Source: Saprospiraceae bacterium (GTDB lineage Bacteria; Bacteroidota; Bacteroidia; Chitinophagales; Saprospiraceae). From it: DNA of 64,000 bases. Both the position numbers and the translations under genes were made by a program. Location of the stretch: NCBI GenBank assembly GCA_021604865.1, contig BQJU01000023.1, positions 35,892-99,891 of the forward strand, in the 5' to 3' direction. This document shows, piece after piece, positions 16,961-25,103 of this stretch (its first letter is position 1; each line of letters opens with the position of its first letter). The notes below the pieces were generated by a model. The model saw nothing but the letters and a program-made list of their open reading frames with translations. It had not been told where the DNA came from and did not search any database.

Positions 16961-18103
16961 ATGAAAAATCAACTATTTACACTCCTATTTTTTTTGGGGT
17001 GCCTACCCCTGATTTTTGCCCAAGATGATTATTTTTCAACCACCACAGATTATGTATTTCGAAGAGATGGAAAGGTGTTGCGCGGTCAGATTTTGAATAT
17101 GACCAACAAGGAAGGTTTGACTATGAAAACCATGTTGGGGGCTGAAGTCTTTTTCCCCTATAAAGAAATTCGGAAAATTATCCGAAAACCGGCGGTACAA
17201 AATATCATCGACAAATCCTATCTGGAATTAGGACTAACTTATGGCACTCCTGCCGGATTGAATATGGTGGTCGGGTATTGGCATGGCCGAACCGGCGTTC
17301 GGTTATCCGGAATGGTTTATAGCGGGTTTACGGCTCTTCAGCTTCATTTGGGGCTAAAACTATCTGAAACAACCCGCCGCCGACATAGCATTGGCTTATC
17401 TTTTGGCAATTATTCCTTTAAAGGACAACAGGAAGGCTTTCATTATATCGGCCCGGTCTACAACTATACCGGGGCACCATTTAATATAAAAATCCTGCAC
17501 AATTCCTGGTTTGTTGAAATTGGTTACGTTTATGGCTTTGGTTCGGGAGATGAGATTGGTGGTGGGGGCTCATTTCCTATCGTGCAGACTGGTTTTGTTC
17601 ATCGGTTTGTGCCCAATGCGCCGCGCAATGAACGCCTGCCTGTTCCGAAATTCCCTGCCCCCGAACCGTGCCCCACATGTCCTGATCCTGAACCTTGTCC
17701 AGCCTGCCCAGAATGCCCGGTTGTGGCAGCACCTATTCCCAAGAAAGTTTCGGAAGCCGAGTTGGGTCGGAAAGTCAATACACCGGAAAATATCCTGGTC
17801 AACCAATCCGAAATTGTGATGAGTATTCGCGACAATGGCATCCCTGATAATGATGAAGTTTCACTCCTGTTTAATGGAGAATGGATATTGGAGCACCACA
17901 TCCTAACCAAAAAAGAAAAAGAAATTCCAATCAAGCTGCTCCCTAATGCAGAAAATATCCTGGTATTGGTTGCGCACAATATGGGAGAACGTTCACCCAA
18001 TACCTCAGTCATTACCATTAAAGACGGTCGTCGTAAAAGGACCATTGTGCTCAATGCAGATCTGGATGTTAGCGAGTCTGTACAATTTAAAGTGAAAAAT
18101 TAG
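16961..18103 (+). CDS. Secreted protein with PCPxCP linker and conserved C-terminal domain
   Basis: The 380-residue protein has a signal peptide (MKNQLFTLLFFLGCLPLIFAQ). A short N-terminal domain (RRDGKVLRGQILNMTNKEGL) is followed by a membrane-barrel-like middle and a Cys/Pro-rich linker with CPTCPDPEPCPACPECP (about residues 240-258). The C-terminal domain (about 290-378) carries RDNGIPDNDEVSLLFNGEW and AHNMGERSPNTSVITIKDG, a pattern I recognise from many Bacteroidota envelope proteins but cannot give a function. The cysteines may form disulfides or bind metal. I use ATG 16961 because the upstream in-frame start adds a charged leader before the signal. Confidence 0.72.
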   Translation: MKNQLFTLLFFLGCLPLIFAQDDYFSTTTDYVFRRDGKVLRGQILNMTNKEGLTMKTMLGAEVFFPYKEIRKIIRKPAVQNIIDKSYLELGLTYGTPAGLNMVVGYWHGRTGVRLSGMVYSGFTALQLHLGLKLSETTRRRHSIGLSFGNYSFKGQQEGFHYIGPVYNYTGAPFNIKILHNSWFVEIGYVYGFGSGDEIGGGGSFPIVQTGFVHRFVPNAPRNERLPVPKFPAPEPCPTCPDPEPCPACPECPVVAAPIPKKVSEAELGRKVNTPENILVNQSEIVMSIRDNGIPDNDEVSLLFNGEWILEHHILTKKEKEIPIKLLPNAENILVLVAHNMGERSPNTSVITIKDGRRKRTIVLNADLDVSESVQFKVKN

Positions 18104-18108
18104 TATGG

Positions 18109-19170
18109 TTAATCCTGGGCCTTTTGCACTTTTTCAATTTGTTTTTGTGCCTCAACTTTTTCTTCAAATGTAGCCTGAGGTTCCTTTTGTTGTAAAGTGG
18201 CGGAAGGTTCAAAAGTCAACTTTGTATAAATAGGGAAGTGATCCGAACCAATTTTAGGCAGCCGTTTTAAATCGACTAATTTGAAATGATTCGAATGAAA
18301 AAAATGATCCAGGGGCCATCGCAAAATGAATATTTTAGCATGAAAAGTATTATAAAAACCTCTTCCGATCCGGGGATCCAGGAGTTTGCTTGTCTTGAGA
18401 AATAAACGAGTGCTGCTGGACCAGGCGACATCGTTCAGGTCACCTGCTACAATGGTAGGCAGGTTGTCGTGAGCTACCTTTTTTCCAACGATCATTAGTT
18501 CGGCATCCCGCTCTGTGGATTCATCATTTTCAGTGGGGCTTGGTGGTGTGGGGTGTATGCAATAGAGCTGTACGGATTGGCCGGAGGCTAACTTTACATA
18601 AGTGTGTATAGAAGGGATATCGTCCGCTACCAGAAAATTGATGGTAGGGTTTTTAAGATTTTTTTTAGAATACAATAACATCCCATAGGCATTGTCCTGA
18701 GGCTGTTCCACAAAAAATGGATAGTCTGTTTTGAGCCCCTCCATCTTCTTTTGCCACCATTGATCTGGTTCAAGCAAAAGGACAATGTCAGGATCGGACT
18801 GCCGGATGATTTTCAGTAATCGGGTATAATCCCGATTGGATATCAACACATTGGTGGTCAGTAGACTGATCGTATTGGCGTCATCCTGGGAAGTACTATC
18901 AAGCACCTGAGGTTTGGCCAGAAAGGTATATGGATATATGATGAAACCCTGATAGATTAAAGCCGCCAAGACCGCCAGGGTAAACAGCTTAGTATAAATA
19001 CTTTGATACTGCTTGAAATAGACTCCCCCCGCCAGGCTGATGATCAAAAGTATGGCAATTTGAGCGCAAGGAAAGTCAAACATCCGGACCGACCAATGGT
19101 CACTTTTTGACAACGGAATCACAGTTCCTATTACTCCTAAGAGGCCAATAACGATAATCACAATTTTCAT
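18109..19170 (-). CDS. Endonuclease/exonuclease/phosphatase family membrane protein
   Basis: The 353-residue protein has three N-terminal membrane helices (about 1-95), then an EEP-fold hydrolase domain with the Asn in LLTTNVLISNRDY, Glu in VLLLEPD, HPTPP, the GDLND catalytic motif and the terminal GSDHFPIYTKL. This form is often annotated as a DNase I-like or phosphodiesterase protein. The active site faces either the periplasm or cytoplasm, and the real substrate is unknown. The tail (about 325-353) is a Gln/Glu/Lys-rich helix. It converges with the secreted-protein gene with 5 bp between stops. Confidence 0.85.
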   Translation of the reverse strand: MKIVIIVIGLLGVIGTVIPLSKSDHWSVRMFDFPCAQIAILLIISLAGGVYFKQYQSIYTKLFTLAVLAALIYQGFIIYPYTFLAKPQVLDSTSQDDANTISLLTTNVLISNRDYTRLLKIIRQSDPDIVLLLEPDQWWQKKMEGLKTDYPFFVEQPQDNAYGMLLYSKKNLKNPTINFLVADDIPSIHTYVKLASGQSVQLYCIHPTPPSPTENDESTERDAELMIVGKKVAHDNLPTIVAGDLNDVAWSSSTRLFLKTSKLLDPRIGRGFYNTFHAKIFILRWPLDHFFHSNHFKLVDLKRLPKIGSDHFPIYTKLTFEPSATLQQKEPQATFEEKVEAQKQIEKVQKAQD

Positions 19171-19807
19171 GACTGGGTAAGGTATACTGTTGGAACGTCA
19201 GTATACGGTATATTGTGCGCAAGCAAGGAGGATTCGTGAAGATGCTGATGTAGAAAATTCAATATGAGTTATCGGATTTGTCCCAAATTTAGGGGCTAAA
19301 CTCGAAGTTAGTGCCTAAAACGGCAATTGTAATTGGTTTGAGGTAGAAAATAATAGATTAGAAACAAGATATAAGGGTGAATTTTCTATTCAATGTTGTC
19401 AACTTAGTGCACATAAGGTAATATTGGCGAACCGGTGAATAGTGCTTGATGGCTGCCTTGGTTGGGCGGAAAAATTCCTTAAGTTGAGGGCAATAAATTT
19501 TCTATTGCCCCCTAAATTTGGGAGACTTATTTTACAGGGCTGAGGTTCTTGTGAACGATCCTAACCAAGGCTTTTGTTTGATCCTTGAAAGTAGGTTTAA
19601 GATTTGGGTCATTAAATAATGAGGCGTCTTCATTTTTTTTGATGGCAAAAGAAAACGAAGCAAAAAAAACCATTCCGGCTGGAGGATTGACCTAAAAAAA
19701 GCGGCCCTTATGGATGGAAGAAATAAACTCGCTTTTGTGTCTTGTACTAGCTGGGTCATTATTGATTGTTTGGCATATTTACTTGATTAATCATTGGTTT
19801 TAGCTCT

Positions 19808-20046
19808 GAGCTTATTTGGAGGTCAATTTTTGTAGCGAAAAGCGTCAATTTTTTGATGACTGGGTTGGCTTGATGCCAAAGCATCAAAAAGCATTTGAAG
19901 TATTAGCGTTCGCTTTTGCCAGTGGCAAAAAGAGCAAATACGAGGTACGGACAAGAAAAGTAACGAAGTATCATCGAAAAAGTGATCCTTTGCAGCCAAA
20001 ATAGCTTGCCCCGATCTTGCATCGGGGTTGGCCTCCAAATAAGCTC
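19808..20046. mobile_element. MITE-like element, TNA family, copy inside long repeat A
   Basis: A 239-bp element has perfect 15-bp ends GAGCTTATTTGGAGG and CCTCCAAATAAGCTC. Its core (AGCGAAAAGCGTCAATTTTT, ACGGACAAGAAAAGTAACGA) is the reverse complement of the core of the element at 48739-48900. The target duplication is not clean (TCT left, TAA right), probably because of a later 2-bp loss. Copy B has no element at the matching point. Confidence 0.82.
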
Positions 20047-20107
20047 TAACAGTATTTCTTCTTGATTAGTACGGTTACCGCTTTTTTCTTAACGGCCAAT
20101 GCTCCTA

Positions 20108-20269
20108 GTGCTTCAGGAATTAAGTCTCTCCTACTTAAGTCGAAGTTATTTTGGGGCCTAATGATGCCAAAAAACGCAGACATAGCCAAAGCTACGGTGA
20201 GGCTTTTTGGGGAAATTAGGCCCCAAAAGAACGAGGCTTGGGGTGGGAAGGATTTAGTTCCTGAAGCAC
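20108..20269. mobile_element. MITE-like element with TA duplication (second family)
   Basis: A 162-bp element starts GTGCTTCAGGAA and ends TTCCTGAAGCAC, with TA on both sides (20106-20107, 20270-20271). Copy B of the host repeat has the intact, uninterrupted target (CTCCTATGCCGG near 41320), so the insertion is directly visible. TA targets are typical of IS630/Tc1-like transposases; none is encoded here. Confidence 0.78.
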
Positions 20270-20554
20270 TAAGCCGGACCCTACCTTCGCCTTCGCGTAG
20301 CCGCTATGGCAGAGCGAGGCCGCGCTGTACTCATCTGTAGTGGCTGATCAGGTGCTAGGAGACTGTTGTGGTGTTTGATATCAGCACAAAACAGTCCCAA
20401 TGATCATGTTTAGACAACTCGAAGTTAGCACCTTCAAGATTTAGGCGGTAATCCTAATTACCGCCTAAATTTGAGATGACTTTCAGTGAAATTTTCTGAT
20501 CTCTTATAGCTCTTATAAAATTCGGGGTGACTCATATTTCTACCTCCAAACAAC

Positions 20555-23404
20555 TCACTTCAATTTTTCCTTCAAATAAGGCGCCGTCAAGGACTTCTTC
20601 TCCTTGGCTAATCCTTCGGGAGTACCCTGAAACACCAATTCTCCGCCATATTTACCGGCCCCAGGCCCCAGATCAATCACCCAATCGGCACATTTGATTA
20701 CTTCCATATTGTGTTCAACTACTAATACCGAATGTCCTTTTTCTACCAGGGCATTCATCGCGTCAAGTAGCTTGCGGATATCGTGAAAGTGTAGCCCGGT
20801 AGTCGGTTCGTCGAAGATGAAAAGGATGTGTTCGTTATAGCGTTCTTTGGTCAGGAAGGAAGCCAGTTTGACTCGTTGAGCTTCTCCGCCGGAAAGGGTG
20901 CTGGAGGATTGCCCCAGTTGCACATACCCCAATCCGACATTGTAGAGCGGCTGTAATTTGTTGATAATATCCGATACATCCTCAAAAAAAGTCAACGCCT
21001 CCTCAATGCTCATACTCAGGATATCGTAGATGTGTTTGCCCTTGTATTTCACATCCAGCACTTCCTGCTTAAAACGCCGACCTTTACAGGATTCACATTC
21101 CAGGCGCACATCGGCCAGGAACTGCATTTCGATGACCTGCTCGCCTTCGCCTTTGCAACTATCACAACGGCCACCATCGACATTGAAGGAAAAATGCCCC
21201 GGTTTGTACCCCCGGATTTTCGACAATTGCTGGTTGGCCATCAAGTTGCGGATCGCATCATACGCCTTGACATAAGTAACGGGATTGGAGCGCGAGGATT
21301 TACCGATGGGATTCTGGTCCACCATCTCGATCTGGCTGATGACGGATAATTCTCCGGCCAGTCCGCCATGTAATCCCGGCGCTTTGGGATAGTTTTCTCC
21401 CAACTGTTTTTTTAAGGCGGGGTATAGAATTTGTTTGACCAAAGTCGTTTTGCCCGATCCCGAAACGCCACTGACTACGGTCAAGGCATGTAAGGGGATT
21501 TTCACATCAATATTTTGCAGATTGTGCTGGCGGGCGCCTTTTATTTCCAAAAAGTCAGATAGCTTGCGCCGAACTTTGGGTACCGGAATCTGCATGCGAT
21601 TGCTCATGTATTTTGCCGTAAGGCTATCAGCAGCACTATCGTAAATGTCTTCATAATTTCCCGCAAAAACCACTTCACCGCCGTGGATACCTGCAGCAGG
21701 ACCGATATCAATCAGGTAGTCGGCATTTTTGATGATATCTTCTTCATGTTCTACGACAATCACCGTATTACCCAGATCGCGGAGCGTTTTTAAGACCCTA
21801 ACCAGGCGGTTGGTATCTCTGGGATGTAATCCTACGCTCGGCTCGTCAAGGATATACATCGAACTGGTCAGGTTGCTGCCCAGGGTGCGGGTCAGGTTGA
21901 TGCGTTGGGTTTCACCACCACTGAGTGTTGCCGAAATTCGCCCCAATGTCAGATAGCTGAGGCCTACATCCACCATAAATTTGAGGCGATTAGTGATCTC
22001 AAGCGTCAACCTGCGGGCAATTTGGGCATCAAAATCACTGAGTTCCAAGTTTTCGAAAAAATTCAGCAATTCATCAATGGGCATCACCACCAATTCCGTG
22101 ATGTCCCTCCCACTCATTTTGACGTAAGTTGCTTCCTTGCGCAGCCGGCCCCCTTCACAGGTCGGACAATGTGTCTTACCCCGATAGCGCGCCAGCATAA
22201 CCCGATTTTGAATCTTGTAGGTCTTTTCCTGCAATTCTTCGAAAAAAGCGTTGATGCCACTAAAATGTACATTACCTTTCCATAATAAACGTTGTTCCTC
22301 TCGGGTGAGGTCCTGAAAAGCACGGTGTACCGGAAAATCAAAATGATGGGCTACATTCAGAAATTGCTCTAGCCACCAGCCGTATTTTTCTCCTTTCCAG
22401 CAGGCTACAGCGCCCTCGTAAACTGATAAGGACTGGTTGGGAATCACTTTATCCTCATCGATGCCCATTACCAGACTGAAGCCTTCACAATGTGGGCAGG
22501 CACCAAAAGGGTTGTTGAAATTAAAAAGATGTGGGGTAGGTTCAATAAAAGTCATGCCATCCAGCTCAAACCGATTGTTGAAACCAACGGGCTCCTGTCC
22601 CTCTACATCTATGATACATTCTCCCTCACTTTCGTAAAAGGCCGTTTGTACCGAGTCCGCAATACGTTTGATGTTGTCTTCATCCTCCTGACGCACGGCA
22701 AAACGATCGATCAGGATGCGAATGGGTGCATCGTGCAATTGATCCAGCTTTTTGGTGAGGTATTCAGGTTGTGCTTCCATTAATTCCTCAATACGTTGGA
22801 TCTCTTCTCCGTACTGGATACGCGTGTAGCCCTTTTGTAGCAGCAGCTGTAATTCCTGCTCTAGCAGCCGGTCTTTGTATTTTAAGGGAAGTGGAATAAA
22901 TAGCTGTACTTTTGTTCCTTCCGGAAAAGACTGGATATAATCCGTCACATCGGCAACTTCGTGCTTTTTAACCCTTTCGCCGGAAATAGGGGAGAAGGTA
23001 TGGCCAACCCGGGCATAGAGCAAACGCAAATAATCATAAATCTCTGTCAGGGTGCCTACCGTTGAGCGGGCATTAGTGGTGCTGACCTTCTGTTCAATGG
23101 CAATGGCCGGACAAATGCCTTTGATGTAGTCCACCTCCGGCTTTTTCATACGCATCAAAAACTGACGGGCATAAGAAGACAGGCTTTCCACATAACGGCG
23201 CTGGCCTTCCGCAAAAAGCGTATCCATCGTCAGTGAAGATTTCCCAGAGCCGGAAACTCCTGTTACCACGACCAATTTATTTTTGGGAATGATCAGGTCA
23301 ATATTTTTGAGGTTATTTCCTCTGGCTCCTTTTATATATATGGCGTTTTTGACTTCCTGCTGTTCCTCTTTTTCTAATACGGCAACTTCCTTCTTCTTAA
23401 GCAT
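20555..23404 (-). CDS. uvrA: Excinuclease ABC subunit A
   Basis: The 949-residue UvrA finds bulky DNA lesions and loads UvrB in nucleotide-excision repair. Both ATPase halves are complete: Walker A GVSGSGKSS and GVSGSGKTT; signatures LSGGETQRINL and LSGGEAQRVKL; Walker B MYILDEPSVGLHP and LFIFDEPTTGLHF. The second zinc module is intact (CDSCKGEGE ... CESCKGRR). The first zinc module keeps only CPHC of its two CxxC pairs, the other being replaced by NNRFELDG. The start may lie a few codons into the charged leader MLKKKEVAVLEKEEQQE. It is monocistronic. Confidence 0.97.
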   Translation of the reverse strand: MLKKKEVAVLEKEEQQEVKNAIYIKGARGNNLKNIDLIIPKNKLVVVTGVSGSGKSSLTMDTLFAEGQRRYVESLSSYARQFLMRMKKPEVDYIKGICPAIAIEQKVSTTNARSTVGTLTEIYDYLRLLYARVGHTFSPISGERVKKHEVADVTDYIQSFPEGTKVQLFIPLPLKYKDRLLEQELQLLLQKGYTRIQYGEEIQRIEELMEAQPEYLTKKLDQLHDAPIRILIDRFAVRQEDEDNIKRIADSVQTAFYESEGECIIDVEGQEPVGFNNRFELDGMTFIEPTPHLFNFNNPFGACPHCEGFSLVMGIDEDKVIPNQSLSVYEGAVACWKGEKYGWWLEQFLNVAHHFDFPVHRAFQDLTREEQRLLWKGNVHFSGINAFFEELQEKTYKIQNRVMLARYRGKTHCPTCEGGRLRKEATYVKMSGRDITELVVMPIDELLNFFENLELSDFDAQIARRLTLEITNRLKFMVDVGLSYLTLGRISATLSGGETQRINLTRTLGSNLTSSMYILDEPSVGLHPRDTNRLVRVLKTLRDLGNTVIVVEHEEDIIKNADYLIDIGPAAGIHGGEVVFAGNYEDIYDSAADSLTAKYMSNRMQIPVPKVRRKLSDFLEIKGARQHNLQNIDVKIPLHALTVVSGVSGSGKTTLVKQILYPALKKQLGENYPKAPGLHGGLAGELSVISQIEMVDQNPIGKSSRSNPVTYVKAYDAIRNLMANQQLSKIRGYKPGHFSFNVDGGRCDSCKGEGEQVIEMQFLADVRLECESCKGRRFKQEVLDVKYKGKHIYDILSMSIEEALTFFEDVSDIINKLQPLYNVGLGYVQLGQSSSTLSGGEAQRVKLASFLTKERYNEHILFIFDEPTTGLHFHDIRKLLDAMNALVEKGHSVLVVEHNMEVIKCADWVIDLGPGAGKYGGELVFQGTPEGLAKEKKSLTAPYLKEKLK

Positions 23405-23470
23405 GAATTGATATTGATAGATGATTAAAGAGGTTGTTTAATTGGTGATTTTAGGTTTTAGGAGAACCAC

Positions 23471-23659
23471 TCCTTCTTTCAGGCGACGAAGCCTCGGCGT
23501 AGTTGCTCCATTCAAAAAAAAGTGAAAAATGAAAAATGAAATCCTCACAAATCCACACATCCGCATATTTGCACATTCACACATCTGCATAACCATTCCT
23601 TCTTTCAGGCGACGAAGCCTCGGCGTAGTTGCTCCATCAAAAAAAAGTGAAAAATGAAA
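23471..23659. repeat. Two 60-bp direct repeats upstream of uvrA
   Basis: TCCTTCTTTCAGGCGACGAA... and the following GCCTCGGCGTAGTTGCTCCA plus an A-run and GTGAAAAATGAAA occur at 23471-23534 and again at 23597-23659, 126 bp apart and nearly identical. Between them lies a G-poor stretch of CACATC/CATATTTGCACA units. The rest of 23405-24181 holds the sigma-factor promoter and nothing else I recognise. Confidence 0.8.
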
Positions 23660-24022
23660 GGTGTACAGTACCCGAACTTATAGTCAAACATTCCTTCCAC
23701 TTCCTCCAATTTATCCATTCCTGCCATTACAAACAAAAAATCAAACTTAGGGTTTTCCCATCATTTATAAAACTTCAGATTGTGAAAAAATCGGCTTTGT
23801 CGTATGCGGATGGATTCACAGAACTTTTTTTTTGAAAAAATGTATTTGTACAAAAACGGCAAAACAGAATATTTTTCTGAATTCAAGCGTGTTTCTGAAA
23901 AAAAATTTTGGAATTTAATAGAGAATTGCTTAAAATGCAGGGAGAATTAAAGGTGATGTTAGGATTTATTTTGTACTTAGGGTTAATGTTTTGTTAATAT
24001 TTGAAAAAAAAACCGATTTAAA

Positions 24023-24054
24023 TTGGCCATTTTAAAAAGATGCCTTTATATTTG
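24023..24054 (+). promoter_or_regulatory. Candidate promoter of the ECF sigma gene
   Basis: TTGG (24023-24026) and TATATTTG (24047-24054) match the Bacteroidota -33 and -7 elements with about 21 bp between them. A start of transcription near 24057 would leave a leader of about 125 bases before the ATG at 24182. Confidence 0.5.
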
Positions 24055-24181
24055 ACTTATCAACGGGCAAAATATTGCTCACTTCTTTATTTTCTAATCA
24101 AAAACGATTAACTATAGATCAGTAACTTTTACACTAAATAATTTCAATCAATCCCATTACTAACAAAACGGTTATTTAGTT

Positions 24182-24763
24182 ATGCAAGTTACGCCGCTTA
24201 ATGATCAGCAGTTGATCGCTCGCTATTTAGATGGTAACGAACGCGCCTTTGAAGAACTTCTAGGCCGCCATCAGCAAAAGATCTACACTTCTATTTATTT
24301 ATTTGTCAAGGACCAGAGCCTTGCCGAAGACATATTTCAAGAAGTATTTATCAAAATTATTGATACCTTACGGAAGGGTAAATACAACCACGAGGGCAAA
24401 TTTGTTCAGTGGGCACTACGTATTTCCTATAATATGTGCGTGGATTATTTCCGCCGCACCAAACGTCGCCCTCAGGTATCTCCAACGGAAACATTTGACA
24501 TCTTCGATGTTCTGCAGGTATCCGATGATAATGCCGAACAACGCATTATCCGTAGCCAGACGCATGATAAAGTGCGCAAACTGGTGGATATGTTGCCTCC
24601 AGAACAACGTGAAGTAGTCATCCTGCGCCATTATGCCGACATGAGCTTTAAAGAAATTGCCAAGCTCACCCGTGTCAGCATCAATACGGCTTTGGGACGT
24701 ATGCGCTATGCATTAATCAACATCCGCAAGATGGTTGAAGAAAGAGAAGTCATTCTCCAGTAA
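24182..24763 (+). CDS. ECF-type RNA polymerase sigma factor
   Basis: The 193-residue sigma-70-family protein has region 2 (residues about 12-85, with LAEDIFQEVFIKII and the -10 recognition helix WALRISYNMCVDYFRR) and region 4 (about 130-182, MLPPEQREVVILRHYADMSFKEIAKLTRVSINTALGRMRYAL). There is no anti-sigma factor gene next to it, unlike the FecI/FecR pairs of this phylum, so it may be constitutive or controlled in trans. It is monocistronic, with a likely promoter upstream and a hairpin terminator downstream. Confidence 0.93.
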   Translation: MQVTPLNDQQLIARYLDGNERAFEELLGRHQQKIYTSIYLFVKDQSLAEDIFQEVFIKIIDTLRKGKYNHEGKFVQWALRISYNMCVDYFRRTKRRPQVSPTETFDIFDVLQVSDDNAEQRIIRSQTHDKVRKLVDMLPPEQREVVILRHYADMSFKEIAKLTRVSINTALGRMRYALINIRKMVEEREVILQ

Positions 24764-24814
24764 TCAGTAGACTTGCATAGCCCCCATTATCGAAAATTCC
24801 TATGGTTAAAATAT

Positions 24815-24850
24815 AGCCGGAGTACTTAGTGCTCCGGCTTTTAATTTTTT
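24815..24850 (+). terminator. Rho-independent terminator after the sigma gene
   Basis: AGCCGGAG (24815-24822) pairs with CTCCGGCT (24832-24839), followed by a T-rich run. Confidence 0.8.
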
Positions 24851-25029
24851 AGGACGTAATAAGCAATAATTGTCCCCTCCTCTTCCCATTTTTCTTCCCA
24901 ATTTCAAATCAGAAGCAACATTTGTTAAAAAAATCACTCTTTTAGGGTAATAACGAACAAACCAGTGCCCAAAAGAATTGGCATTGAGCAATTTTGTGGA
25001 AGGACGAAAGGGTTTTTGTTTCCAAGCCA

Positions 25030-25103
25030 CTATCTTTCACAACATCACCATATCACAACATCACCATATTTGATAAAACCCAAAACCTAAACCCAACCAA
25101 CAC
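25030..25103. repeat. Nearly G-free tract with CACAACATCACCATAT units
   Basis: Two copies of CACAACATCACCATAT are followed by AAACCCAAAACCTAAACCC, with almost no G on the plus strand, immediately before the permease start. It belongs to a class of C/A/T-only intergenic tracts also seen near 2740, 23550 and on both sides of argG. The rest of the 24764-25103 spacer holds only the sigma terminator. Confidence 0.55.

Larger units (their letters stand above)
19261..20539. repeat. Long non-coding repeat, copy A (with two nested elements)
   Basis: A 1.28-kb region with similar ends in inverse orientation (AATATGAGTTATC on the left, GACTCATATT on the right) is collinear with copy B at 40770-41546. 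Shared blocks include GTGCTTGATGGCTGCCTTGG, CATTCCGGCTGGAGGATTGA and TTCTTAACGGCCAATGCTCC. It is longer than B because two short elements (19808-20046 and 20108-20269) are inserted. I see no credible coding frame. It fills the 19171-20554 gap between the EEP-family gene and uvrA. Confidence 0.8.

Noticed and set aside
19816..20004. 62-codon frame inside the element at 19808
   Set aside because: The frame runs through non-coding repeat sequence that is inverted and shifted in the other copy at 48739, with no protein-level conservation.
21905..22285. 126-codon open frame on the plus strand inside uvrA
   Set aside because: It lies antisense to conserved uvrA motifs, has no family features, and is one of several such frames created by the uvrA codon pattern.
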